DNA of 64,000 bases from Sphingopyxis sp. 113P3 (GTDB taxonomy: Bacteria > Pseudomonadota > Alphaproteobacteria > Sphingomonadales > Sphingomonadaceae): assembly GCF_001278035.1 (NCBI RefSeq), contig NZ_CP009452.1, positions 901,501-965,500 on the forward strand. The letters are read 5' to 3'. The stretch's first letter is position 1. The number at the start of each line of letters is the position of its first letter. Below the pieces are notes generated by a model that saw nothing but the letters and a program-made list of their open reading frames with translations, was not told where the DNA came from and made no database searches. Both the position numbers and the translations under genes were made by a program. Below are positions 34,564 through 44,001 of the stretch, piece after piece.

Positions 34564-37474
34564 TAACCGCCCCCGTGATGGCCAAGGCAGCGCCCACGTT
34601 CCCGAAGCGGGTTCTCAGATCATCGACGTAACGCCGGTAAGCGGTCGCATCCGCGAGTAGCTGAGCGGCCTCATCGACCGGGCGCTCTGTGGCCAGGAGC
34701 CGGGCAATCTCGCTTGACGCTTCCTCACGAGCCCCGCGGAATCCCAAGCCGTTCCGGTTTCGCAGAAAGCGCTGCATCACGCTAAGGCCGGCAGATGTCG
34801 GAGACCCCGTGAGGCCCGTTTCAAGGATGGCGTTCGTCATTTCGCCGCCGATCTGGTCGGAAAGCTGCTCATCCAGAGCTTGACGCGGCTGCGTCGGCGA
34901 ACCCCCGAGGAATGCGTTCCGGGTTGCGCTCATCGCCTGCTCGACATCATAGGCCTGCTGGAAACGATCCGCCGCGTCTTGGCCGAAAACCAGCGATGCC
35001 CGCTCATAATCGAGTGGATCGCCCCAGATGCGCTGGTAGGGGTCGGACGATGTGCGCGCAGACTGAACCGCGTCACCCATTGCGGTTCGCTGGCCAAGTC
35101 GGAATTGATCCAACTGAGGATCCGACATCCCTTCAAGCCGCTGCCGGACCTGCCGGGGATGCTTGCCAACCATCTGCTGACCTGAGAGCAGAGCGGCGTT
35201 TTCCGATGCCGGGCCGGCAAACGCCGCTCGGGCTTGTGGATAGGTATCAGGGTATAGGCGGTCGAGTTCCGCGACGTAACGCCTGCGCAGGCCCTCTATG
35301 GCCGAACCTTCCGTGTCGAGCGCCAAGCGGCCCGTAGTGGTATCCCGATACCCGTCCAGCACATCGTCAAATCCGCGCTTGACGTAGTCGAGCGTTTGGG
35401 GGGAGGGCGAGCTGGTTAGCACCACTTCCCCAAGGTCGTTCAGGTCGAAACCAAGGGTGTTGGGGTCGACCTGATCGTTAGCCGCAATCGTCTGCGCTCG
35501 CCGCAACGCTTCGCGGCCTGCCGGGGTCTGCAGCATCGCTTGAATTTCCGGCGACGTGCGGGCGGGCTGTTCGCGGAATGCCATGTAAAGTGGATCGGAC
35601 TGCGCTCTTGCCTGCGCCATGAGCGCCTGACTGGCTTGGATCGGATCGTCGAGCGGGCCGAATGACGCCTCGATCTGGTTCTGTGCTCGCCCAGCCTGAC
35701 CGCGTGCCCGGTCGGTAAGCAGTCGGCCTATCTCTTCCTGAGTGCCCATATCGGCGCGGCGATACGCAGCTCCGCCTATTGTTCTCAGTTGGGGCGAAAC
35801 ATCCGCCAAGGTGACAGGCATGTCCAGCGAACGCCCCTGAGCGAGCATGGCGGCCACAGAGTCAACGTCTTCGGGAAGGTTGCTCGCGACGACCCTCTCG
35901 CCGACCGTCAACCGTGGCGTCGACGAACCGGTATAAGGAACGGGAGATTCCCCGCGGACGCCCAGCCATGCATTCCGTGCGCCGGTCCCAGCGTTAGCCA
36001 AAAGGTCTGCCACCGTGCGGCCAGCGCGCGTGTTGGCGGCTTCTCGGACAACGGGCGCAAGGAGGTATCGGCCACCAAGATTGCCAACCAGCGCGGAAGT
36101 CCCGCCTAGAACTGCGTCCTCCCAGCCATCTCCCTCACTATATCCTCGGCCTGCGCCATAGAGGATGTCAGCCCCCACGCCCCCGCCGCGCGTCAAGGCG
36201 CTGAGCCCGAGCCTGCCGCCTAGACTGGTAACGCCGCCTATGGAATTGGCTGTGCCTGCCACATCGCCAAGGAACGACGATAGAGGACGTTGCTCCTGAA
36301 GGCCCTGCAAAATAAGATCAGTGTCTCCGCCAGCCAGATTGTCGAGGTTCCCGAATGTGGCCGCGTTCGCGTAATTGATCACGCCCGCACCAATTGGGCT
36401 ATCGGCCAGCCAGCCAATCGCTTTATCGAGGCCAGTGGCCGGCTCCCATACCTTCTCCAGATCGACACTGGGGCTAAAGTCTGGATGTTCGCGGAGATAT
36501 TTGATGTTCTCCGAGATGCCCGTGGCGCTGTCTCCGAGGCCAGGACGAACGCCATTCAGATAGCTTCTAATTTCCGCTTCCGAACGCCCCTCACGGATCA
36601 TTCGGTTTACATTGGCATTTGCGCCGGCAAGTGCGGGGTCGTTGATTATCCGCCCGTCTCCGCGCACTTCGGTGTCATCGCGGGGCGGGGGCGCTGAATC
36701 TTTCCGGGGCGCGGTGACTTGCTCAACCGTTTCCCCCCTGTAGAGCCGATCAACCTGTTCTGGAGACAGGCCTTTTGGCAGCGGCGTGACACGACCGCCA
36801 GCATCGGGCACTCCCCCGAGATACGAAATAGCCTTGGTTCGAGCCTCACGTGCGAGGTCGCGAACGCTCTGAATTTTGCGCTCGACCTCTTCGTTCGTGT
36901 CCCAACTATCTGGGATATAAGGCCCGTAGTTGATGACCAATTCGCCGGCAGTGTTGCCTTCGCCGCCAGTGAACCCGAGCGCCTGCTTGAGTTGGCCGCG
37001 CATGCGACCGCCGATAAGGCCGAATGCGCGGTTCTCGCCAGTCGGCAGGAAGTCTTTCACCCCGGCGATGCCGCTGGTGCGCCCTACCGTGCGGCGATAT
37101 TCCCTCTCGATCTCGTCTGCTACCCTTTCAAGGACGGGGGCCGCATTGTAAGCGTCCAGTGCCTTGTTGCGTGTCTCATCGCCAACGCGCCCGCGCTCGG
37201 CGGCTGTGATCGCATCCGCGAGCTTTTCGGTTGTTACCGCGTTTTCAAGGTTCGTGCCGGTCAGGTTCGCTGCGGCCGTGGGGGCGGCGTAGGGAAGGGT
37301 GGCCGCACCGGTCTGAGCATCGACAACAGCCTTGTCCGCTTCCGCGTCCTTTTTTCGCTGAGTCCGCGCGCTGGGCGGGATATACGTTCCCTGACCGCCA
37401 GCAGGGCCGATGTCCTGCACTCGACCGTCCGGCAACTCGCGGTAGCGGCGCCCGTTCATTTCAAACTCGGCCAT
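34553..37474 (-). CDS. Large internal virion / DNA ejection protein
   Basis: 973 residues, mostly helical and rich in Ala, Arg, Gln and Glu. The middle (about 390-480) has a glycine-rich, weakly hydrophobic stretch ANSIGGVTSLGGRLGLSAL that could insert into membranes. Gene position, right after a transglycosylase gene and before tail fibres, matches the internal core proteins of T7-like phages (gp15/gp16), which form the ejection channel. No recognised domain, so the function is inferred from position and size. The ATG overlaps the upstream stop by one base. Confidence 0.55.
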   Translation of the reverse strand: MAEFEMNGRRYRELPDGRVQDIGPAGGQGTYIPPSARTQRKKDAEADKAVVDAQTGAATLPYAAPTAAANLTGTNLENAVTTEKLADAITAAERGRVGDETRNKALDAYNAAPVLERVADEIEREYRRTVGRTSGIAGVKDFLPTGENRAFGLIGGRMRGQLKQALGFTGGEGNTAGELVINYGPYIPDSWDTNEEVERKIQSVRDLAREARTKAISYLGGVPDAGGRVTPLPKGLSPEQVDRLYRGETVEQVTAPRKDSAPPPRDDTEVRGDGRIINDPALAGANANVNRMIREGRSEAEIRSYLNGVRPGLGDSATGISENIKYLREHPDFSPSVDLEKVWEPATGLDKAIGWLADSPIGAGVINYANAATFGNLDNLAGGDTDLILQGLQEQRPLSSFLGDVAGTANSIGGVTSLGGRLGLSALTRGGGVGADILYGAGRGYSEGDGWEDAVLGGTSALVGNLGGRYLLAPVVREAANTRAGRTVADLLANAGTGARNAWLGVRGESPVPYTGSSTPRLTVGERVVASNLPEDVDSVAAMLAQGRSLDMPVTLADVSPQLRTIGGAAYRRADMGTQEEIGRLLTDRARGQAGRAQNQIEASFGPLDDPIQASQALMAQARAQSDPLYMAFREQPARTSPEIQAMLQTPAGREALRRAQTIAANDQVDPNTLGFDLNDLGEVVLTSSPSPQTLDYVKRGFDDVLDGYRDTTTGRLALDTEGSAIEGLRRRYVAELDRLYPDTYPQARAAFAGPASENAALLSGQQMVGKHPRQVRQRLEGMSDPQLDQFRLGQRTAMGDAVQSARTSSDPYQRIWGDPLDYERASLVFGQDAADRFQQAYDVEQAMSATRNAFLGGSPTQPRQALDEQLSDQIGGEMTNAILETGLTGSPTSAGLSVMQRFLRNRNGLGFRGAREEASSEIARLLATERPVDEAAQLLADATAYRRYVDDLRTRFGNVGAALAITGAVNAQ

Positions 37475-37851
37475 CAGCGACCTCCGAGGCGCGACATAAG
37501 GCCGCTCACATATCGTTTCGTCTCGGCGGGCATGGCGTCAAACCAGCGTTCGCCGTAGCGCTTGACGGCTTCATCAACGCGGCCAGGACCAGCGTTGTAG
37601 GCGGCCCACATTTTCGCCAGATCTCCGCCGTAGCGCTTCTGCATCGTTGCCCGGTACTCGCGGCCCAGCCGGTTCATGTCCGCCGCATTGCTCGGATCGG
37701 CGGGGCGGAGGCCGAAGCCGGGATCGCGAGCCGTCGAGGGCATGACCTGCATCGCGAAGCGCGCGCCAGCGGGCGAGGTGATCGGCCGACCGTTCGCAAA
37801 GTCCCGGCCACCGCTTTCGGCTTGCGCGGTCAAGGCGTTGAGCGTCGTCAC
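37474..37851 (-). CDS. SLT-type lytic transglycosylase (virion-associated)
   Basis: 125 residues. Catalytic Glu12 in AQAESGG, then FAMQVMPSTARDPGFG, a loop with LGREYR and AAYNAGPGRVDEAVKRYG, the full set of soluble lytic transglycosylase motifs. Start is a GTG at 37851, two bases after the previous stop; a longer frame to 37962 would overlap that gene. In T7 this domain is the N-terminus of gp16; here it is a separate gene directly before the large ejection protein. It would open a hole in the murein for DNA entry. Confidence 0.82.
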   Translation of the reverse strand: MTTLNALTAQAESGGRDFANGRPITSPAGARFAMQVMPSTARDPGFGLRPADPSNAADMNRLGREYRATMQKRYGGDLAKMWAAYNAGPGRVDEAVKRYGERWFDAMPAETKRYVSGLMSRLGGR

Positions 37852-37852
37852 G

Positions 37853-38605
37853 TCAAAAGTTGCCCGACGCGCTAGGCGTCGGACCTCCCTGCTTGCGAGG
37901 GTCGGGGATGATATCGCCCTCCTTGGTCGTTGCCCCGGACGCTCCACCGCCAAGGATGGCATTCAACCCCGACTGGCGTCCGGCATAGGTCCCGAAGTCG
38001 GGGTTGCCGATGATGTTGACGTAGGGGTCTTCCTTATTGGCGGCGACACCTTGGAGGAACTGCAACTGACGCGCGGGGTCGTTGGGGAACGCGACCTTGG
38101 CGAGCCGCTCTTCCGGCGTCGGTTCGGCGTATTTCGCCTGTATCTGCTGCTTGTGCTCGAAATTCGCCATGTCGAGCTGCATCTGCGCAACAGCCTTCGC
38201 ACTGTCCGGGATGTAGGGATCGGCAACGATGGCCGATAGCTGGGCAATGTTCGCCCCCGGCGGAGGAGCACCGGGGGCGCCCGATGCGGAAGGGACACCG
38301 CCGGGATTCAGGAGGGATTGGATAATCTGTTGGCCGTAATCGGCGTTCGCCTGAGCGGCCTTGTCGGCTTCGTGCGACCGATACCCACCGATCAGGTTCT
38401 CAGCGACCCGCGCCAGACCCTGTGTCCAGTGCTGGACGGGCGAATAATCCACGTCCATCTGGCGCGTGGCGATCTGTCGCTCGCGGGCTATATCTTCCGG
38501 CGTCATTCGGCGGCCGCCCGCGCCCCACTGAAACGGGGCTTGCGGCTGCTGGGGCTGCATCAGTTGGGACGCTATCACCGATGCGGGGGTCATGGCGCCG
38601 ATCAT
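37853..38605 (-). CDS. Phage structural protein of unknown function
   Basis: 250 residues, rich in Gln, Ala and Pro, with no recognisable domain. Helical stretches (QHWTQGLARVAENLIGGYRS, HEADKAAQANADYGQQIIQS) surround a Pro/Gly linker. Located between the S74-domain protein and the transglycosylase, so an internal virion or ejection protein comparable to T7 gp14/gp15 is a reasonable guess. Overlaps its upstream neighbour by 4 bases. Confidence 0.6.
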   Translation of the reverse strand: MIGAMTPASVIASQLMQPQQPQAPFQWGAGGRRMTPEDIARERQIATRQMDVDYSPVQHWTQGLARVAENLIGGYRSHEADKAAQANADYGQQIIQSLLNPGGVPSASGAPGAPPPGANIAQLSAIVADPYIPDSAKAVAQMQLDMANFEHKQQIQAKYAEPTPEERLAKVAFPNDPARQLQFLQGVAANKEDPYVNIIGNPDFGTYAGRQSGLNAILGGGASGATTKEGDIIPDPRKQGGPTPSASGNF

Positions 38606-39585
38606 TGGACCGCGATCCCGTAGTTAACCATCTTGAAGCCGCCGTGCCCTTCGGTAACCGCCTCTGGATGAATTGCCTCCACGTCCTGCGCCATGAGTCC
38701 GATCTGGACGGGGCCTCCCGAGCGATATTTGAATGCATAGACGGGGAGCCCGTTATCGAGCGTGCCGACGCGTCTGATCTCGGTTTTGAGGCGGCGATCA
38801 GACCACTTTGAGAGCGCTCCGCCGCCAAGCGCCCCAGCCAAGCCGAAGAGGCCGCCCATGAGGCCCCCACTCGAATTAAGCTGGTTCTGATAGTTCTGCT
38901 GGACCATGCCCGCGTAATCGACGCCTCCGACCTGCGTCTGCGGCGTCGGCCCGGACATGCTCGCCGGGTTCGACACCTGCGAGCCCGAGAGCAATGCGGT
39001 TATCTCGTTGATCGGCTGGTTGCGCGTCGCCAGCGCCTCCGCGAACGCCTGTCCGCGCCCCGTCAGGGCAAGCTGGTTAAGCTGGTCGGTGTTGGCGTTG
39101 GTGAGGCGGGTCATTTCCGCATCCCACCCGGCACTCCCCGGCCTCAAACCAGCATTGATAAGGCGCGCCCGCAAAGCCTTTTCATTCTGCCCCTGCTGCT
39201 CAAGGATACGCGGCGAGGCAAGGTCATAAGCCCACTGCTCGGCGTCCTGGTTGTCGAACTCGAAGGGCTTTGAAAGATAGTCCTGCAGCATCGCCGACTG
39301 ATCGGCGGCCAGCTGCGAAAGGTTGATTTCCGCTTGCTGCGACTGGTCGTAAATCTGCTGTTGCTCGGGGCTGAAACTCGTCGTCTGCGTGTAGCGCGGG
39401 ATGGTGACGACCTTGCCGTCAGAGCCGATAAAAGACTGCGTGCCGTTCGGCGAATAGGTGACACTGCCCCAAGGGCCGGTCGTATCGACCATATTGAGCA
39501 TTTGCTGGGTAAGCGCAGTATCCCGGTTATAACCGGCCTGCGCTTGTGCAGTTGCTACGGGATCTGGGGCCTTGGGGGTCCTCAA
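38602..39585 (-). CDS. Phage protein with C-terminal S74 intramolecular-chaperone domain
   Basis: 327 residues. The C-terminal 70 residues begin with WSDRRLKTEIRRVG and contain VQIGLMAQDVEAIHPEAV, the mark of the peptidase S74 family, where the Ser of S-D-x-R-L-K cleaves itself after trimer folding. The domain is shorter than usual (about 70 instead of 110-130 residues), so it may bind rather than cleave. The rest is helical and Gln/Ala-rich, which suggests an internal virion protein rather than a fibre. Confidence 0.75.
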   Translation of the reverse strand: MRTPKAPDPVATAQAQAGYNRDTALTQQMLNMVDTTGPWGSVTYSPNGTQSFIGSDGKVVTIPRYTQTTSFSPEQQQIYDQSQQAEINLSQLAADQSAMLQDYLSKPFEFDNQDAEQWAYDLASPRILEQQGQNEKALRARLINAGLRPGSAGWDAEMTRLTNANTDQLNQLALTGRGQAFAEALATRNQPINEITALLSGSQVSNPASMSGPTPQTQVGGVDYAGMVQQNYQNQLNSSGGLMGGLFGLAGALGGGALSKWSDRRLKTEIRRVGTLDNGLPVYAFKYRSGGPVQIGLMAQDVEAIHPEAVTEGHGGFKMVNYGIAVQ

Positions 39586-39632
39586 TTCGTGAACTCCTTG
39601 ACATATGCTCCTGACCTTATAATGCGTTCGAT

Positions 39633-40253
39633 ATGGAACATTTCACTGCCGCTGCTATCGCGAGATTTTGGTCCAACGTGAAAGTTGGAAAAGACCACCA
39701 GTGCTGGGAATGGACGCGAGGCAAGCAAGGTGCTGGTTATGGAGCCGCCTATGTCGATGATGGTTCGGGGAAACGGATTCAGATGCTGGCGCACCGCGTC
39801 GCGTGCACAATCGCTCACGGGTCGCCGCCAGAGGGAAAGGCATCCGCGCTCCATAGCTGCGACAATCCACCTTGCTGCAATCCGGCGCACCTTCGCTGGG
39901 GCAGCCACAAAGAAAACACGGCAGATGCCATTGAAAGAGATAGAGCCAGCCCGCCCCCGAAAAACACATCCTATCGCCGCCGCGACACGCAGCCCAAGGG
40001 CGCAGACGTATGGAACCAGTCGCTTACGGAAGATAAGGTGAGAGAGATTTGGCGACTTCACCTTGCGGGCGGGATGACTACGTCGCAGATCGCGGAGGCC
40101 GTTGACGCCACGCGGCACGCTGTCACTGACGTTGCGCGCGGGCGAAGCTGGCGGCACCTTCCGGACGCCCCGAGCGTCGAATCCCTGAAAGCTGGTGGAG
40201 TGAGGCGGGGCTACAACCAATTCTCGGACCTACTCGAAACGTGCGCGAAGTAG
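39633..40253 (+). CDS. HNH homing endonuclease
   Basis: 206 residues. Core: CWEWTRGKQGAGYGA, then AHRVACTIAHGSPPEG, and the metal-binding HSCDNPPCCNPAHLRWGS of the HNH_3 type; a C-terminal helix-turn-helix (MTTSQIAEAVDATRHAVTDV) binds DNA. Opposite strand to the tail genes, between the S74 gene and the GNAT-like gene, without disrupting either. Selfish element. Confidence 0.85.
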   Translation: MEHFTAAAIARFWSNVKVGKDHQCWEWTRGKQGAGYGAAYVDDGSGKRIQMLAHRVACTIAHGSPPEGKASALHSCDNPPCCNPAHLRWGSHKENTADAIERDRASPPPKNTSYRRRDTQPKGADVWNQSLTEDKVREIWRLHLAGGMTTSQIAEAVDATRHAVTDVARGRSWRHLPDAPSVESLKAGGVRRGYNQFSDLLETCAK

Positions 40254-40302
40254 GTCCAGCCGCACCAGATGACGGGATTTATGCCAGAATCCCGCTTATT
40301 GG

Positions 40303-40680
40303 TCAATACCGCCAATCTCTGGCGAGGATTCCGACGATTGTTGCGTCTTGCCCCGGCCCATATTGGTCGCGCAGAACTCCCTCAACCTGGCCGCCGAGAC
40401 GCTTTGCATAAGAGACGACCTCTGGTTGCCCGGTCGTGATAGTCATCCGCGCGCAGTCGAGCTGCCGATAGACATAGTGCCCCACCGCGCGCAGGAAGCC
40501 CCGCGTCCAACCTTTCCCGGCCACCGTGACGTGGACCGCCGAGCCCTCGAAGCAATGAAAGATGACGCCTCCGACAAGCTCTCCATCACGTTCTATGCCG
40601 AGCGTCGTATAGGGCGGGCAAAGGGTGATGCCGAGCCGCTCGGAAACGAAGCGGGCAACGCCTTCGCCGTCAACGATCAT
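40303..40680 (-). CDS. GNAT-fold protein, T7 gp13-like
   Basis: 125 residues. The pattern GIERDGELVGGVIFHCFEGS, VAGKGWTRGFLRAVGHYVY, a beta strand ARMTITTG and AKRLGGQVEGVLRD follows the acetyltransferase (GNAT) fold. Phages of the T7 group have a gp13-like virion protein of this type in the same place between the tail tube and internal core genes; any enzymatic role is unclear. The ATG at 40680 overlaps the stop of the upstream HNH gene (ATGA). Confidence 0.7.
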   Translation of the reverse strand: MIVDGEGVARFVSERLGITLCPPYTTLGIERDGELVGGVIFHCFEGSAVHVTVAGKGWTRGFLRAVGHYVYRQLDCARMTITTGQPEVVSYAKRLGGQVEGVLRDQYGPGQDATIVGILARDWRY

Positions 40681-41291
40681 GAGAACCTCGCAAACTCTCC
40701 GAACGCATCTGTGGCCGCCCGGCAGTATGCTTCGTGAGCGCCCTGCTCGGTTTCGAAACTGCCCAAATGGACTTTGCGGCCCTCGATATAAATTCCCGAT
40801 ACCCAAGTGTTCCGGTCGGCATCCCAGCACGCTCCCTTGAGGGCGCCAGCCGTGCCTCGCCTTTTCCGTCGATTTTGCGCATTTTGCTTTAGCGTTGCTA
40901 TCCGAAGGTTGGCTTTGCGATTGTCTAGCCCGTTTCCGTTTTTATGGTCTACTATGGCGCCAACTGGCGCGTTCAAGATCATCCGATGCATCAAGATGAG
41001 ACCATCCGCATTGGTGGTCCTCTTTGCATAGCAAATGCCGGTGTTCCCGATGACTACCGACCAGCAATTACCCTCCACCAGATGAACGTCCTCGGCGTCG
41101 ATTATAGCGCGATACCCCCTAGTAAGCGGGACGATTGCGCTGTCGCCTTCTATTATCACTTCCCGCTTAGGGCGCGCGACATGCAGCGGGTCGCCGTATG
41201 TTCGCAACTTCCAATAATGAGATTCACAAAGTCCGCGGCAGTACAGCCTCTTGCCGCATTCCCTGATTGTGCATAGTCGTGCATTAGCCAT
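40677..41291 (-). CDS. HNH homing endonuclease with AP2 domain
   Basis: 204 residues. N-terminal zinc-finger-like region (CTIRECGKRLYCRGLCESHYW), an HNH centre MHRMILNAPVGAIVDHKNGN then LDNRKANLRIA, and a C-terminal AP2-like DNA-binding domain GACWDADRNTWVSGI then FETEQGAHEAYC. Start chosen at 41291 (GGAG about 9 bases upstream). Unlike two of the other three, it is co-directional with the late genes and translationally coupled to the GNAT gene. Confidence 0.85.
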   Translation of the reverse strand: MANARLCTIRECGKRLYCRGLCESHYWKLRTYGDPLHVARPKREVIIEGDSAIVPLTRGYRAIIDAEDVHLVEGNCWSVVIGNTGICYAKRTTNADGLILMHRMILNAPVGAIVDHKNGNGLDNRKANLRIATLKQNAQNRRKRRGTAGALKGACWDADRNTWVSGIYIEGRKVHLGSFETEQGAHEAYCRAATDAFGEFARFS

Positions 41292-41380
41292 GTCGAACGC
41301 TCCATGTTCGGGGTGGTCAGGGCTGATGTGAGGTTGCACCCTTACGTCAGCCCGCTCTTTTTGGCAGAATCCCGCCCATT

Positions 41381-43324
41381 TTACAATAACTCCGTCACTT
41401 CATAGGTCAGTTCGGCGCTGATAATCTCATCGTCGAGCGGCTGGGCCGACCCGCTTGTCACCTGATAGGCCAGCGATCCGTAATAGCCGGTTCCCCCGAG
41501 CGACTTCCATCCGTCATTGATGAAGCGGGGGAGGCTCTCGACCCACTGCGATTGCCCCCAGATACCTTGCCCCCAAACGCTGCCGCCCATCAGCTCCGTC
41601 GCGTTGGGGGCTGCCGGGAGGGTCTCGCTATAGTCACCCTGCCACGATATGCGCGGGGCCACCATTGCCGAGGCCCGCGTGACATAGCGGCCAACCTTCG
41701 GGATTTTCCGGGCGCCCGGGGCCCCAAAGTCATCGAACAGCGGGATGACAGCGCCAGTGTAGGGCACGCCATCGTCAGACCCGGTTTCGTTGGCGATAAA
41801 GACCCCGCCGCCCGGCTCCCCGAACAGCAAGCGCCCCTCGAAAACCTCCATGCAGCGGACATCCCAGCCGGTAAAGCGACTCCATGCGCCGGTTTCGGTA
41901 TTGGCCACGAAAAGCACAGGAGGAAGCCCAGCCCCCCCAGTCGGAGGAGAAAATGCAGCGATCTTCTGCTCGGGCCATACTTCGCCGTGCCAAGCCTCCA
42001 GCCCGCGCTGCTCGACCGCGTTCCCCCATGCGTCGGCCACCGGGTAGGATATGCTGGCGGCTGTCAAGGCTGTCAGGTCCAGTTCTATCGCTTTGGACAG
42101 GGGGACAAGCCCGACCGATGTTGCAATCGCAATGTCGCCCGCGCCGCGGATGAAGGCATTTTTCCCAAGAGGCCTCCCAACGCGATAGAGACCTACCTGC
42201 CCCCATGTCGTCGTGTCTTCCGGGGAGAGCCCTTGGAAGATAGCAACCTCGCCCTCGGTCGAGACGAAGGCATTCTGCTCGGAGAGGCCCCCATCTCCAC
42301 CCGAAGACAGCGACCAGCGCTGACCAAACAGGAGCGATCCGCCCAACCCGAAAATGCCGGACATCGGGAACTTGGTAGCAGCCCCGCCAACCGAATCCAC
42401 CTCAAGATACCAGGCGTCGAGCGTGTCTTTCTGGACGAAATAGAGGCGATTCTTGTAAACCCAGACGAACGACATATCAGCAGAGGTTATACCGGTGCCG
42501 AATTCAATCCCCGGCAAATAATCAGCCTCAGCACCGTTCGCGGTGGCTTCTCCGTCATCGCCATCGGTCAGGGTCTCATCGTCCACAAAAGGGCCGTTCT
42601 CCACCCCGTAGATGTACAGGATACCTTCACCTGAGCCCGTTTCCTCGATCTGCCAGACGATCCCCGTCGCGCCGGACGTGCCCCCGGTTACGGTCTCGCC
42701 GATTGTAAAGGGTTCAACCTCATCGTCATAGGCGAGTATTTGAATGCCGCCCGCCACATAGGGGTAGAAGACCGCCCCATCATAGATAAAGCCGGTGTCT
42801 TTCCCGTTCACCCCAACCAGAAATATCGCGCCCGACGCGGCGAACTGGACAACCGACCAGTCCCCTCCGGTAAAGGCTCCCATGACGCTGAGGAACTGCG
42901 TCGAAGACCAGCCGAATACATTGCCGTTGCCATCTTCGATAAGATCCCCGTCCTCGGTCGAAATCTCGGCGTCGGTGGCGAATTCAACATCGGTGATGTC
43001 GTAGATCGTGGTCTCGGTCGCCCCAAAGAGCTTCCGGTTCTGCCCGTCCTTGTAGGAAAAGAGCGCCGTCGCGTCCTCCGACCCGTTCCCGAGTGTGCAA
43101 TGCCTGCGCTTGCCCCGGCGTAGGATAACGCTGGTCGCGCGCGGAATGAAGTTATCGAGAACCGCTGCCCCTTGCGGAGCCTTCCCGTCAGGGCCGTTCG
43201 GGACGGCCAGCGCGCGATTGCTGATCCATCCCGCAGTAGGGGCGGGGAGTTTCTTTATCTGCGATTTGCGCTGCTTGGGGCGTTGCAGGGTGCGGCCATA
43301 CATTAGCCCAGCTCCCACGGCCAC
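41381..43324 (-). CDS. Tail tubular protein B / hub-like protein
   Basis: 647 residues, beta-rich: LDNFIPRATSVILRRGKR, an Asp/Gly-rich middle with repeated GDD and DDE runs, and FVWVYKNRLYFVQKDT, FTGWDVRCMEVFEGRLLFG blade-like repeats. This fits the tail-nozzle proteins of short-tailed phages (T7 gp12; P22 gp10 is a comparable stabiliser). Encoded immediately after the adaptor gene, as in T7 (gp11-gp12). The specific homology is inferred from order and fold character. Confidence 0.65.
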   Translation of the reverse strand: MAVGAGLMYGRTLQRPKQRKSQIKKLPAPTAGWISNRALAVPNGPDGKAPQGAAVLDNFIPRATSVILRRGKRRHCTLGNGSEDATALFSYKDGQNRKLFGATETTIYDITDVEFATDAEISTEDGDLIEDGNGNVFGWSSTQFLSVMGAFTGGDWSVVQFAASGAIFLVGVNGKDTGFIYDGAVFYPYVAGGIQILAYDDEVEPFTIGETVTGGTSGATGIVWQIEETGSGEGILYIYGVENGPFVDDETLTDGDDGEATANGAEADYLPGIEFGTGITSADMSFVWVYKNRLYFVQKDTLDAWYLEVDSVGGAATKFPMSGIFGLGGSLLFGQRWSLSSGGDGGLSEQNAFVSTEGEVAIFQGLSPEDTTTWGQVGLYRVGRPLGKNAFIRGAGDIAIATSVGLVPLSKAIELDLTALTAASISYPVADAWGNAVEQRGLEAWHGEVWPEQKIAAFSPPTGGAGLPPVLFVANTETGAWSRFTGWDVRCMEVFEGRLLFGEPGGGVFIANETGSDDGVPYTGAVIPLFDDFGAPGARKIPKVGRYVTRASAMVAPRISWQGDYSETLPAAPNATELMGGSVWGQGIWGQSQWVESLPRFINDGWKSLGGTGYYGSLAYQVTSGSAQPLDDEIISAELTYEVTELL

Positions 43325-44001
43325 GCGAGATGCGTCCCCCTCATCGGCAGGCGGCGACCCGAGCGATAAATGCGCGACCCCTTGTCCTTGGCCGCAGCAT
43401 CGGAGAGGGCGAGGGTAAACGCCTCCTGATCGCCGGTATAATTGAGCTTCTTCTGCTCGCGCCAGCGCCAGACAAGCCCGAGGGTCAGCAATCGCTCTTC
43501 CAGCTTGAACGTGTCGGTGTCGCTGTCAAAGGCGGCTTTTGCCCCCAGGGTTCCAGAATCCACCGCATAATTGCGAGATATATAGGGATAGGTCGCGGTC
43601 GATCCATCCGCCGGCGCGGGGGCGAAATGGATCTGGTCCTGATAAATGATCCACCCGCCCGGAAAGCCGGTAAAACCGCGCTCCTTCTGGTAGGTGAAAT
43701 CATTGATGTCGGTGATCCGGCAATAGCCCCACAGCCAGCTATTCACGTCCATCATGTCGGAGCGCAGGAGCTGGCGCGCATAATCGTCCGGCAGGTCGAA
43801 GTCCGCCGTCTCGCCGTCCCCGCTGATCGTCGCGATCTTCGTCAGGCCCTGCCAATCGGCGAAATCAACTATATCGCGCGCGACCTCGTTCAACAGGTCG
43901 CAAAGCTCGATCTCGGTCTGTCCCGACGATCCGAAAAAGACCGCCGGTTTCTCACCGACAAGGCGGATGGACGCCGATTGGAGGGCGGAAAGGACGCTCA
44001 C
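43303..44001 (-). CDS. Head-tail adaptor (tail tubular protein A-like)
   Basis: 232 residues. Helical N-terminus (QTEIELCDLLNEVARDIVDFADW) with a phage adaptor-like pattern, then SGDGETADFDLPDDYARQLL, RDMMD... WGYCRITDI and the long C-terminal helix LTLGLVWRWREQKKL. Resembles proteins annotated as phage adaptor in podovirus-like prophages. Overlaps its upstream gene by 4 bases and its downstream gene by 22 bases. Confidence 0.7.
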   Translation of the reverse strand: MSVLSALQSASIRLVGEKPAVFFGSSGQTEIELCDLLNEVARDIVDFADWQGLTKIATISGDGETADFDLPDDYARQLLRSDMMDVNSWLWGYCRITDINDFTYQKERGFTGFPGGWIIYQDQIHFAPAPADGSTATYPYISRNYAVDSGTLGAKAAFDSDTDTFKLEERLLTLGLVWRWREQKKLNYTGDQEAFTLALSDAAAKDKGSRIYRSGRRLPMRGTHLAWPWELG

